A stretch of DNA of 27,500 nt from Cryptococcus deneoformans JEC21 (Eukaryota > Basidiomycota > Tremellomycetes > Tremellales > Cryptococcaceae), in assembly GCF_000091045.1 (NCBI RefSeq), contig NC_006681.1:659287-686786 (forward strand), read 5' to 3'. The translations under genes and the position numbers were made by a program. The number at the start of each line of letters is the position of its first letter. Within the stretch, counting starts at the first letter, position 1. The notes under the pieces are model-generated. The model had not been told where the DNA came from. It worked only from the letters and a program-made list of their open reading frames with translations, and did no database searches. Below are positions 10,832 to 21,074 of the stretch, in pieces.

Positions 10832-11658
10832 GCTTTTCAAGGGTGCCGCACGCTGGCAATACAGTGAAGTGGGGGATGGAAAGCAGACGATGCGGGAAGA
10901 GGGATTCAGGATAAAAGAGGAAGAAGTTGCATGAGAGAAAGCCATATATAGCTGGCAGTTGGAAACAGAACGGGCTGTCTTACCTTGATCGTCCATCCGG
11001 CATCACCTTCTACTCATGAAAGAATGGAGCAATCCGGACTCTTCATCAGTAAAGCCACCTTTCGGGCTAGGTAGTGCCTGCTGATTGCTGGTTGCTGGAC
11101 TAAAAGTGTATCCTCAAAGGAATGTGCGCCCTGAGATAGACAAACACCAGTCACCGCTCAGGCGGATATCCTTTAGCCGCGCAGTTGCCATTTTGAAAAG
11201 GTACAAGGCTTGAGAGGAAGATGAAGTCTTTTTGGTAGCTAGTTAGCCAATGATACGTCGGGAAAGGACTAATCAAAGGGAATTCTCACTGAAAGTTGGA
11301 AGTCAACTAGAAGAAGCCGATCATCGGATCACGTTCAGGTTCAAAATTGGAAGTGTAGGAGGAAAGGAACAGGAGGAACGGTCAAGGAAGCGTGGGGGTG
11401 GGGAGTGGGGAATGGATAACGCACATGCACATACACTCATCACCGGAATCACCGTGCCTGCTTGTTTGAGATAGGCTGGGAAACTCGTCAGACGGCATGA
11501 CAGTCCGTCAGAAGTATACATGCACAAGCCGCGAATCTCGCTATTGCTGATATAATCGCCTTAATCTCATGCAGCACTGTTGAACGTAATTAGTGTTCCG
11601 TATCTTCCAGAACTTGATTCGAACTAGGAGAGTGAAGCAAAAGGATGTTCATACAGTA

Positions 11659-11668
11659 CACGTGACTT
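11659..11668. promoter_or_regulatory. CACGTGACTT box
   Basis: E-box/CDEI-like core CACGTGAC in the frataxin-DUF6534 intergenic region, about 830 bp from the DUF6534 ATG and 890 bp from the frataxin ATG. The core is known as a site for bHLH factors (Cbf1/USF type). Its role here is inferred only from the recurrence of the same core elsewhere in the window. Confidence 0.35.
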
Positions 11669-11943
11669 GTCAGGGCAAGCAGTATGCAGCAGGCCGCGTA
11701 TTATACTACTGAGCTTGACTCCACATCGCTACATGGTCTTGCAGGCGGCTCTCAGCCCTTGATCTTTCAAATTGGGCATTCCTCACTCGTCCAATTGTAG
11801 GGGGTGGACAAATATGAGAATGCTTGGTCGCATATATGGAAGCGAAGAAGCGTTCAAGGAGACACAAGACATACCTTCCCATCAGACTCTTCCCCTCTCA
11901 ATTGCTTGGGCCTTTCCCTTTTGGCTTCGGAAAGACTTTTACG

Positions 11944-12115
11944 AACACACAGGCAGAGGATGGAAGATACACCGCGGAGGATAAGACACACAAAGGATAA
12001 AAACACACAGGCAGAGGATAAAAACACGTAGGCAGAGAATGAAGACGTACCAAAGTCAAAGCTCGTGATTGATGAGTTCTTTGAAGGATTCTGTCGGGTT
12101 CCTCTGCCTGGAAGA
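11944..12115. repeat. Degenerate ACACACAGGCAGAGGAT repeats with inverted copy
   Basis: AACACACAGGCAGAGGAT occurs at 11944-11961 and 12002-12019, and a degenerate copy (AAACACGTAGGCAGAGAAT) at 12022-12040. GATAAAA/GATAAGA spacers lie between them. CCTCTGCCTGG near 12101-12111 is the reverse complement of the core, so a stem is possible. No open frame supports this as coding. Confidence 0.6.
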
Positions 12116-12375
12116 ACTAAAAGGATAAAAGAGCGAACACGAAAGAAACATGAAACATGAAAACACACTTTGCCGAGTTTGATCCGATCCAGTGATTTGC
12201 TTTGGAAAACCGAGAGACCGCCGCCGGCACATCAGGACACTGGTCCAGAGGCACCGATATCATGAACGTACCGAGATCCGGACAGTTTTGAGCGAGTTAT
12301 CTTTGCTAGTTTGTGGACAGCATCAGGGGAACTTCGGAGACCGGCCAATGTCCGGCAAGTCGCTTGCATCAGGAA

Positions 12376-12385
12376 TCACGTGACT
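12376..12385. promoter_or_regulatory. TCACGTGACT box upstream of frataxin
   Basis: Palindromic TCACGTGA core 170-180 bp upstream of the frataxin ATG. It is a good position for an activator site and shares its core with the promoters at 20944 and 25334. Factor identity is not visible from sequence. Confidence 0.45.
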
Positions 12386-12554
12386 GCTTCCTCTTGCTGA
12401 CGCAACGACATTCACGCCGACGACGACATCTGTCGGAATTACAATTCAATGCTTCATTTCGTATTTGGTTTCGAATCAGCAGTTACAATTTTGATCTCGT
12501 ACTCTTCTCGTCAAACAGGCCTCATTCCATTCACATCGTCAAATAAGGCTCACC

Positions 12555-13241
12555 ATGCTCGCTGCCAAAAACTGCCTTAATAAATCCCTCAGAGCTTTAC
12601 GTCCACTAACGGAGAGATCAGCTTCTCCCGTGATCGCTCGTTCGGCTCGCGCTTCCCCGCTCCTTCGTTCAAGGGCAACATCCGCAAGAACGTTTGTTAC
12701 GTCCCTTCCTCGTCAATCCCAACCTCTTCCACCGTATGTCTATGTACCTGTGCTTTCCTAACTGCAACGCTCACCAACCTTCAGACCCCCAACATCAACG
12801 CTTTCGCACGACGAGTACGAACATGTTTCTGAGCGAGATATGGAGACGTTAAATGAAAGTCTGGAGATTTTCTGCGAAGATTTCGGGAATGGGAACTGGG
12901 AGATTGAGTATTCTGTGCGTGTTTCTATGGCATTACAAAAGGCAAGAGAGCTGATAAAACACCTCTGCTCTGGCGATGTCTCACAGTCTGGCGTCCTCAA
13001 CCTTACCCTTCCCCCATACGGCACGTATGTCCTCAACAAACAACCACCCAACCTTCAAATTTGGATGTCGTCTCCAGTCTCCGGTCCTTCACGTTTTGAA
13101 TACATCAACGGCAGCTGGGTGCATCACCGCAAAGAAGGTGTCAAGCTGGGAGAATTATTGAGCGGGGAGCTGAAAGAGATCTTGGAGAAGAGCGGTAATG
13201 AAGCGGCTGCTGGGGTTTGGGAGGGTGTCGGCTTACCATAG
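12555..13241 (+). CDS. YFH1: Frataxin, mitochondrial iron-sulphur cluster assembly
   Basis: Mitochondrial matrix protein that stimulates the cysteine desulfurase/Isu complex in Fe-S cluster synthesis. Three exons: 12555-12733, 12785-12914 and 12987-13241, giving 187 aa. Residues 1-60 are rich in Arg, Ser and Ala without acidic residues at the start, typical of a matrix presequence. The mature part has the CyaY/frataxin fold signature: an acidic first helix ([21 protein letters not shown], Asp/Glu ridge), the strand [21 protein letters not shown], the hallmark [16 protein letters not shown], and the C-terminal helix starting at [15 protein letters not shown]. Length is normal for fungal frataxins. 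The gene is convergent with the zinc-finger gene. Confidence 0.96.
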
Positions 13242-13683
13242 ATGGTTCATGAGAGCTTTGCATATCTGTACGTACGAGTGGTTGATCGAGTTTCAGATGA
13301 TGGTGTTGCATGCTCAAAGGACAAATGCCACTACGGCGGCTGGCTATGGACCTAAAACCAACTCGTAATACGCACGATACACAGTGGGAAATAGAGAGTC
13401 ACAGCCTACTATACAGCAGGGCACATAATAGGGGATATAAAAAGTGATCAAACCCAAAACCGAATGAAGAAAAACACGGAAACCCGGCAGATACAGTAAT
13501 AGAGAAATCGAACGTCCGCCCCATACAACGCACCAAACCTCGTCAAATCGTGAAAGTGAAGCCCATTGTTTGATAAGGCGGCGATTATTCAATGCGACAA
13601 GGCTCCGCCGTTCTCATGTGGCTTTTTGGCGACCCACGATGGCGTACTAAGCGTTCTGCAGCCAGTATGGATCAACGAGTCTA
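13242..13683. other. Convergent 3' flanks of frataxin and zinc-finger gene
   Basis: Both neighbours end here (frataxin plus, zinc-finger gene minus), so this should contain two 3' UTRs. AATAAT/GATAAAAAG-like AT-rich stretches occur near 13430-13500 and 13585. No further gene seen. Confidence 0.5.
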
Positions 13684-15896
13684 CTAAGCTTTCCTTTGGA
13701 AGATGAACCTACGTTCTTTGGGAGGTGCACTACGCTTACAATCTTCGCTTCTTTCGATATGCAGATCCAATTTGTCCTTACGCCCCTATTCAGAGTCAAA
13801 CTTTGTCAGGGACAGGTTGTCGACTGTAGATTTGTTGTTCACAAAGAAAGGTGAGACTTACAAATGCTTTGCTACAAGCAGGGCAAACAAAGGGTAACTT
13901 GTCGGCTTGATAGCAAAACATGAGTTATGATAAACCTCGTAAATGTGCATGGAAGCTTACTTACAATGCTTGCATTGCATATGGCGCTGGCGCCGAATCA
14001 TTAGCTCAGGCATTAAGTTGGCAGATCGCAAGACTCACATCCATGTCATTCTTCCTTGTGAACCCTTCGCAGCACTCGGAGCAAGTAAACCTTTTCTGTT
14101 CACAGGTCAGCACACTCATTTCGAGTCATGTAAAGCACTGACGAAGTGTTTTAATCCGCTTAACGTCGTTCTCACGCGCTTCTTCGCCCGTCCTTCATTC
14201 ACTTTTGTTGACCGTCCATCGGATGGCCTCCTTCTCCTCAACCCCGTTGATGTACGAACTGCGCGTGATGGTAAATTATCTGCAATTGGCACCAGGCTCA
14301 TTGGCTCCGTTGTCATCAGAGGGAGATGGTCTGACTGATCAAAATGACATTTCGACTGAAGCTTGGATTCATTTAACTGCTCATTCATATCGAAATCGCC
14401 AGGGACAGTGGCCGAAAAATGCAGAGTTCCCGGCGTTGGTCTGGCTGTGGTAGCACTTGATGAGTGGAACGAGCTGTCGAAACCCTAATTAATGAAGTCT
14501 AAATTTTACGTCCTTGGAGATGGAAAAGAAGCTGAATACTTACAGATGTAGTGAACCCATTCTCATTTGTTCTCTTTCCTCTCTCGTTTACCATATCAGT
14601 GTAAACGGGAATGTGACTCATCGGCTCAGTTGATGTAAGAGGAAGGCTACCTAACTGATTAGGGTACGAATGAGATCTCGTCCGGAAAAGCGGCCTAGAA
14701 GATCTCGTACGATTTGCCGGCTGGGTTATGGGACGGGAAGAGACAGGAATGGGTGACGCTTGATGTTGCAACTGAGTATCACGATGAAGATGGGGTTGAG
14801 GTTGGAGCTGGAGTTCGACTTGCCGATGTTTGGCGAATCGGAACTTGATCGGTGTCGTGGGGGATAAACAAGGAAGGCTTACGGATGGGGGTACCATCGT
14901 GTCCGGAGAGTGAAAAGGGTCATTGAAAATCACTTCAAAGCCGTTGACACTTACTCCTCCTATACCGTGTTGACCTTGATTGCGACCTTGAGCGATGGGA
15001 TCCCTCACTGCTGAATTACCTCCCCAGGGGTTTTGACCTGGTGCAAAACATGTTGTAGGTGGTGATACTGCCGCTGGACCACCTTTCATCAGCTTTTGGG
15101 CTCATTAAAGAATCGACCCACAAGTCTCACAAGATTTAGTCCCAGGATCCGACATACCAGAAGTCAAACCAAAGTCCATCGAAAGACACGCGAATGCAGC
15201 GGGCCCGGCACCGTCTGTCTTCGCGATCTCACTGTCACTCATCGTCCTTGGGGGTATCGGTCTCTGATGTATAGGAATGGAGTTCACAAGCGTAGGAGGA
15301 GGCGGCAATGGCTTCTCAGGTGGAGGAGTTTTTGATGCCAGAAACTGGAGAGAAGGACGAAGATCAAAGGTTTCAAAAGAGTGATAGAGGGGTAAATGTG
15401 CACTATCCTCGCGAGGAGGGAGAGTGGGTGGATGAGTATGTTGATGAGGGAGGAGAGGTGGCGAGCTGTTGTTTGGCGTTGGAATGTAAGATTGTGGGAA
15501 AGATGGAGTTTGATTGATGCTGTAAAACTTGGCCGGTTGAGAATGTGCATAAGAATTTGTACGCGGCGGCTGGAAACTGTAAGTATTGATTGTGGTTGTC
15601 TGATTATAGTATTGATTCACGGGCCTCGAACCGGAAGCATAGGTGCCTTCCTGACCACACCATTCGTAGCCACCCCAGCTTTGCCTAGTCTCCGCTGGGT
15701 CCCACGACGGCGCAGGGCTGACACCGAGTTGAGAACTGCTGCTTCGACATGGACTGGGCACCTGATACTGTATGGCGCTGTTGGTCGAGATACTACAAAC
15801 AGAGGCATTACCCGCAATAGAAGGAGCAGGATGATAGAGAAGAAAAGGATGATCGAGGTGGAACTGAGGAAGTGGGGTGTCCGGCGTGGCAGACAT
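13684..15896 (-). CDS. C2H2 zinc-finger transcription factor, fingers at C-terminus
   Basis: Putative nuclear DNA-binding regulator. Seven exons: 15896-15122, 15082-14544, 14484-14176, 14095-14039, 13986-13965, 13905-13862 and 13785-13684, totalling 615 aa. The first 500 residues are low-complexity and Pro/Ser/Gln/His-rich with no recognised domain. A basic run (LRRRRPSDGR, then RAKKRKRF) precedes finger 1, C546-x2-C549-x12-H562-x4-H567 (KRFTCSECCEGFTRKNDMDR). Finger 2 follows the linker SDKLPFV and is C575-x2-C578-x12-H591-x6-C598, a C2HC variant. Each finger is split by an intron. The protein ends 17 residues after the last Cys. The start is the first ATG of the long exon, supported by a TATATATA about 50 bp upstream. 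Targets cannot be inferred. Confidence 0.85.
13965..13986 (-). other. 22-nt microexon completing zinc finger 1
   Basis: This exon encodes RHMQCKH plus one base and carries both zinc-binding histidines of finger 1. It is flanked by a CAG acceptor and a GTAAGT donor. Skipping it would remove the histidines and shift the frame, so splicing efficiency directly controls finger integrity. Confidence 0.7.
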
Positions 15897-17641
15897 CTTT
15901 GGCTTACATCAACCCGAGTGCGTGGGATGAAAGTTGAGTGAGTATATATACATGTGCCCCGCTTTTACTCCGTTTCCTTGGGCTAACCATCTCTTAGCCG
16001 CGTTCCTCTCAGAAACAGGAGCAAGCACAGACGAGTGACAATTGGTGACACTCCTTTCGATGCAGGCACGGCACGAGGCAATCTCATCAACCATCAAAAT
16101 CTTAGCTGGTATGACCCCCTTCCTTCCAACCTGCCCCGCGTTCGTATTGGAGACGGTGTGCGGGAAGCTAGCGGCTGTGGAGTGTAGGGAAAAGGGCGAG
16201 TAAGGAGAAGAAGAGATCTGGTCCAGAAGTCCCCGAGCAACAGGGATGAGGAGCAGCACGGGTCAGCATAGGGTAGCCGTGCTTCAAAACTGTCGTTATG
16301 TGATTTATTCGAGACGCCAGTTTAGACTTACAGGCATACAAAACTTGAAGAAAAGATCAGTTTGCCTTCTTGACATTCTCCATCAGCTTTGAATAGTCAG
16401 GTGACACCCCTAAATCAAGGGTCATGGAGATGTGAATGGGTGCAAAGGAGAGGAAGAGATAGGAAACAAAGGAGGAAAAAAGGTGATGACGACTTTTGCT
16501 CGTGTATCTTTTAAGTGATCGTTGAATTTCAACTTCTCCTGATTTGGCTGAGACAAATCGAACGCTACCTTTGGCCTTTTTTGAGAGCACCTCTGATTAA
16601 ATTTTCATGGCCACTTTTAATCATTTTTAGCCTTGCCGATGGAGAATGTGGAATATGATCTCTGGGATAGGGGTAATGCCGGCCTTGTTGATAGCCTTGT
16701 GTGCAGTTGGTGCATTTGGCGTTAACCGTTGACCAAAAATACTGTTTTAAAAGGAAGGAATTTCGTTTCTTCAATCCGCGACCAAACTCAACATCCATGC
16801 ACTGCAGCCAAAGTACTAATTTACTCCATCTGGGTGTTTGTAGTAGTGGTACCTGTTAACTCCTCCCTCTCGTTTGGCTTGCTTTCTGTATCTCGATCAC
16901 CTTGCAGGTCCACCTCCGTTTGGGCTTCCTCTTTTTTTACCTATCATGGATTGAAAAAAGACATCACTTAATTAGTAATTCGATAATAGTTTCACTATTC
17001 ATCATTAGTTATTTTATTTCTACTCGCTATAACTATGACAGTGAGTATTGAATCAAAAGTGGGGTTGACTATCGGATGTTTCGAAAGTTTTTATTGATGG
17101 TGATCGGGCTGATTATGCTCAAGTAGTCGCTCGCACGCTGTTAGACTGATGATTGGGTCGCTGACTGGGATTACCTACAATTCGCTGTAAACACGTGTAA
17201 ACAAAAGATTGCATAATGCATTACTGACGACTGATTTCTTTCCCCCTGATGGGCGTGATGGGGTTGATGCTGATGCCGATGCAGGGGACACATCTAATAT
17301 CCTATAAAATTGGAAAGAAACGTCGGAACTCGTAGCGTACGATACAGTTGCAGTTATGTATAGTTCGAAAAAAAAAATTAAAAGAAGAAGGTTGTATATG
17401 ACATGACAGTGGGAGAAGTGGAGTATATGAATGATAGGGAGAAAGTTTACCACAATTCAAAGTCAAGAATATGCGCAAAAAAAAAAAAACATGAATGTAG
17501 ATCCGTGCTAGCTACAGTTTATCCGCTGGGGATCCTCATGAAAAAGATCTCCAGGTATGGAAATCTACTCGCCATACCACCCTGCCTCTCCGGCTCTTCC
17601 TCCATCATTCGTCTTCCGCCCATCCACCTTACCAAGCAAGC
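15897..17641. other. 1.7-kb gene-poor region between zinc-finger and PAP2 genes
   Basis: Upstream region of the minus-strand zinc-finger gene and 3' flank of the minus-strand PAP2 gene. Minus-strand frames at 15909-16259 and 16357-16590 look weakly coding in places (for example GVSPDYSKLMENVKKAN then a stop, preceded by a TTTAG acceptor-like site at about 16411), but I could not build a multi-exon gene from them. A/T-rich tracts lie at 16940-17040 and 17360-17500. Confidence 0.4.
15943..15950 (-). promoter_or_regulatory. TATA-like box of the zinc-finger gene
   Basis: TATATATA lies 47 bp upstream of the predicted ATG at 15896 in the correct orientation. It supports this ATG as the first coding position but implies a very short 5' UTR. 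Confidence 0.35.
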
Positions 17642-19310
17642 TTAGGCGGGGTTACCCTGGAAAATCAAAGGCCTGTGAGAGATGTCTGAGCTATCCCTAT
17701 GGGACACATTCTCTCGACTGATGACGGAGTCAAACACAACCTTGTCCATGGGTCGTTCGGTCCTGTGCCCATGTTTCATTAGCGCCAAGCACAGCCTCAC
17801 AATCGTAAACAGGAACATTTAGGGATACCCTTGAAGGGATAGGCCCCAGTTTCACTGTTCTTATTTTTTTATTTTTTTTATTTTTATTTTTTCATTTTCT
17901 ATTTTTTTTTTGAATGAAACATGGTAACCCACCTGATTAACCAGAAAAACCATTCTTCCAAAGGCCTCAAGTTCAATACCAGCCTGTTAATCCTATGCGC
18001 CAAAACTGTGACGAAGAAACCTCCAACAGCGTCAAGGAGGTAATGATTCGCAGTCGCCATGATGACAAGCAGGATGAGGAGGGGGTACAAGAGGGAGATT
18101 GCACGGATAGGCCGGTGAGGGGAGTAGAGGAAGAGGGAGAGACCGCTGTGAATGACATTGAAAAAAAGTCAGTAGGAAGTGTGGGTCGCCAAGGAAAAGG
18201 GGACCCACATGACGAAGCTGTAGCCAAAATGGAGGGAAGGGAAAGCAGCCAGTTGGTTCTGGAACTTGTTGGTAGTCCAAACTGGGTGTGCAAATTCGTC
18301 AGCACCTATCAAGGGTCGTAACGTCAATTTGCAGAAGACTCACTACTAGCAGCCTTGCCAGTGTGCAAAGTATCAATGTAACCGAACTCTTCATAAGGCA
18401 TGAGACGAGGAGGCATACAGGGCCAACTGGAGAAGACAATGAATGCAAGACAGTTGCAAAGCACCAAAGTACGACGGGTTGACTGGAAAATGTAAGGCTT
18501 AAAGTAGCGGTAAGAGTAAGCCATAAAGGCGATGGTAGCGGGGATGTGGACCATCGCGTAAGTCCTGCAGTATGGTCAGTACTATGTATTGGGTAGGCAC
18601 ATAACGAGCTTACTTGTTGAAGAACATCAACAACCAGTTAGTCTTCATGACAAACTTTTGCAACGAAAGTTCGCAGTCAATATGTAACCAACGCTCGATA
18701 GCAATTATTTCCCTCGCGTGCTTTTCAGCTAATACTCGGAAATCGGCGCCCATGGTAAGAGCTTGAATAGCTCGAGCGACCTGGTATATCCAGTATCTGT
18801 GAGTTGTATTAGCAATCGTTGCGCTTGTTACAGAAAGAGAATCGGATCGTACGTCAAGAGCCAGTACCAGACTTCCATCAAGAACGGAAACATGCCCAAC
18901 AGCCGACTCGTCCATCTTCCCCTGAACCTCTCATTGCCAGGTACCCTCACAGGCCATTTCAAGAACATCATATCCTTCCAGTTCCAGGAATTGTCACCAG
19001 GAGGAGGAACGTCCTCGTTGGTAGCGGCCTGGGCTTGGACGATAAGTGAAGGAGGACGGCGGTTGAGGAGACATCCTGCGGTAAGAAGGGATGCAACGAC
19101 TGTTGTGTTGTTTCCGGATCAACAAAAGGGGTTAAAGAGGGTTATCCATTGCAAGATAGGTGATGAAGGTGATGGAGAACAAAGGACGTGCGAAGCAGGT
19201 GATCAGTATTTTTACCGGAGCATCAGGTCGTCCGACCACGGCAAAGTGAAACGCTTACAGGCAGGCTCAAGAATGTATGACAGTGCGGGGATCTCGTCTG
19301 GCTTAGACAT
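17642..19310 (-). CDS. PAP2-superfamily integral membrane protein (Aur1-like phosphatase/transferase fold)
   Basis: Seven exons: 19310-19259, 19099-18853, 18796-18614, 18564-18344, 18281-18209, 18145-17933 and 17795-17642, giving 380 aa. Several hydrophobic helices are interspersed with the phosphatidic-acid-phosphatase type 2 motifs: CMPPRLMPYEEFGYIDTLH (about 208-226), FPSLHFGYSFVIG with histidine 252, and ATANHYLLDAVGG with histidine 293 and aspartate 297, the expected catalytic triad residues. The layout matches the fungal PAP2_3 group related to inositol-phosphorylceramide synthases, so the substrate is probably a lipid phosphate, but it lacks enough similarity to call it AUR1. The last intron carries a long A-rich tract and its acceptor (GAG at 17796) was picked because it alone keeps frame. 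The cytosolic tail has a short charged C-terminus. Confidence 0.85.
17860..17912. repeat. Poly(T)/(ATTTTT) low-complexity tract inside PAP2 intron
   Basis: Runs of T broken by single A or C residues over about 50 bases. On the coding (minus) strand this is an A-rich segment just downstream of the GTGGGT donor at 17932. It makes this intron (137 nt) much longer than its neighbours. Confidence 0.85.
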
Positions 19311-19954
19311 GGTGTTGGAGGTGTAGCTAAGAATAAAAAGGTGATGAAAAGATTTCACGAGGCGAAATTGGTTGCTGCGGTGCGGTTTTGAGGACCGAGC
19401 GTTGAGTGGCCGTTTACTGTGTTCTGCGAATTTATGTTGTAGTGTGAGATGTGCCGGCTTCACAGGTGGTGTATGTGCTGCCGCAGTGGTCCTGCTATAC
19501 TGTCTCTGCTGGGCAGTAGTTGACTTCCAATACTGCGGTATACTCGCAGCTGACAAGAAAACAAAAAGCAGACCCTTACAGTAAATTCAACGAACGCCGA
19601 GCACGTCGTCTCGGCAACGGCCATCGTCCAAACATCCCGGGATCCGGCGTCCGGAGATTAATGTAATAGGCACCGCGTATACCCGATATGCATGAACCAT
19701 GGCATGTGGCTTGCGTGGGTTCCAGCTTATTATGCTTGCTTCACTATGCACTGTACAGAGAGCAGTACAACACTACCGCAGCATAGAGCGTCCAGCGGCT
19801 GAGGGAAAAATGCAGAATGTACAACAGACTGACGCGCAAGGAATGCCGGTATGCAATATGCATGTTACAACCGTATCAAGCGTACAAGTACAATTTCTGA
19901 TAAGTTGCTTCCAGTAAAAAGCGACAAACAAGATCCTCTTAACTATCCCATTGG
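19311..19954. other. Promoter side of PAP2 gene and 3' flank of small unknown gene
   Basis: Contains no supported gene. Open frames such as 19372-19584 and 19699-19917 have no splice support and composition close to the background. Confidence 0.5.
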
Positions 19955-20898
19955 TCACCGTTTTGACTCCATCTCTTCCAGCCTTGCTACCAGATCATCC
20001 ATCGGATCACTCTCTGTGCGGCCGTGTGCCTGTGATTTACTATTGGGGCTCGTCACTGACTGTGCTGTCCCATGTGGAACTAGAGGTTGAGAAATGGAAG
20101 ACGTTGGTGTATGGGAGGCCGATGTCGGCATCAGGACAGATGATGGGTTGTATCCTGGGGCAATCCGTTTGAGGTTATCTCGTCTAATGGGAAAGTTGAT
20201 CAATCAGCATAGGGCACATTGCAGTGAAATTGACCTCTGGCCACGAGACAGCGTGTGCCTTCCTGAAGGAAGACGGAAAGAGGACTCAGACCCACTCTTT
20301 TTGTTCCTCTGCTTCTTCCCTTTTGTGCAAGATCTCGGCGCACTTGGCCCGTTTCAGAGCGATGGCTTCATGTGGCGAAGGATGTATCGAGAGGACATGT
20401 TCTTCAAGTGTGAAAGGGTACACAAACTACCAATGTCGGAAAGTAAGTGAGCCCATTTAATAAGTCTTCGAATAAAAGGGACGCTGATGGGATGTTAATT
20501 AACATATGCCAACAGTACTTACATAGGCAGTGATGTCCTCTGGTAAGGGATGTATCTCATTTGGCAGCTCGACCTATCCCAACATCTTTCATCAGTACAA
20601 AGACATTCACATGCCAGCAAAGGAAATCTGTATTACAGGCTGAGGGAGCCATAACGAGGGTGATTTGATTAACGGCACTGTAGCAGCGGCAGCATACTGC
20701 TGGGATATAGGGCCTGGGATTAGAAGGTGCGCATGAGCTTTTCGGAATGATGGCTTGAGGTTCGTGAGGGACGTACCTATATCCGATGTCGAGAGCATTT
20801 TTGGCATCTGCCTAAATACTTAGTATAGGGATTAAAGATTGGATACAGATGTGATGAGCAAACTCATCCGCCTCGTCGTTCTCGCCATCATTGCCCAT
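19955..20898 (-). CDS. Small protein of unknown function, C-terminal helical segment
   Basis: Six exons: 20898-20864, 20811-20777, 20713-20637, 20573-20523, 20426-20296 and 20183-19955, adding to 185 aa with continuous frame. I do not recognise the family. Visible features: an acidic start (MGNDGENDEADE); a Pro-rich stretch ending SLWLPQPVELPNEIHPLPED; a motif-like ITAYFVYPFTLEEHVLSIHPS; a charged helix (ALKRAKCAEILHKREEAEEQ) leading to RIAPGYNP; a Ser/Thr/Pro-rich linker; and a final acidic helix (DDLVARLEEMESKR). No signal peptide or membrane segment. It shares a 176-bp bidirectional promoter with eIF2B beta. Acceptor of exon 3 is only 6 nt past its branch-like CTAAT, so that junction is less sure. 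Confidence 0.6.
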
Positions 20899-20943
20899 TG
20901 TCGTCACTTGCTCGTTAAACGCGAACTGCTGTTTACCGCTGGA

Positions 20944-20960
20944 TCACGTGACTTTGACTC
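20944..20960. promoter_or_regulatory. TCACGTGACTTTGACTC element in bidirectional promoter
   Basis: The site lies 46 bp upstream of the small unknown gene (minus) and 115 bp upstream of eIF2B beta (plus), in the only intergenic space they share. The same 17 bases recur exactly at 25334-25350, upstream of the PPR gene. The core is a palindromic TCACGTGA. Confidence 0.55.
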
Positions 20961-21074
20961 GTTCGAAAAGGGAACGTAACGTTTGGTCCGCGATTTCGTT
21001 TCCTTCGTTCGTTTCTTGACAAGTTTGCTATTGTTGCCCTTCGAATTGCGTGAATCCACTATCAGAGCAGGAAA

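Larger units (their letters stand above)
10832..12554. other. Divergent intergenic region, DUF6534 gene and frataxin
   Basis: A 1.7-kb region between two divergently transcribed genes. It holds CACGTGAC boxes at 11659 and 12376, degenerate GGCAGAG repeats at 11944-12115, and GT/GA-rich tracts at 11340-11420. Open frames of 60-100 codons on both strands (for example 11250-11474 and 11854-12168) have low-complexity composition and no family resemblance; I do not call a gene. Confidence 0.5.

Noticed and set aside
13943..14453. Plus-strand open frames of 131 and 82 codons
   Set aside because: Antisense to zinc-finger exons whose frame, splice sites and finger motifs are convincing.
15396..15941. 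Plus-strand open frame of 181 codons
   Set aside because: It lies antisense to the first exon of the zinc-finger gene and mirrors its Pro/Ser/His-rich codons; composition is Arg/Trp-rich without family resemblance.
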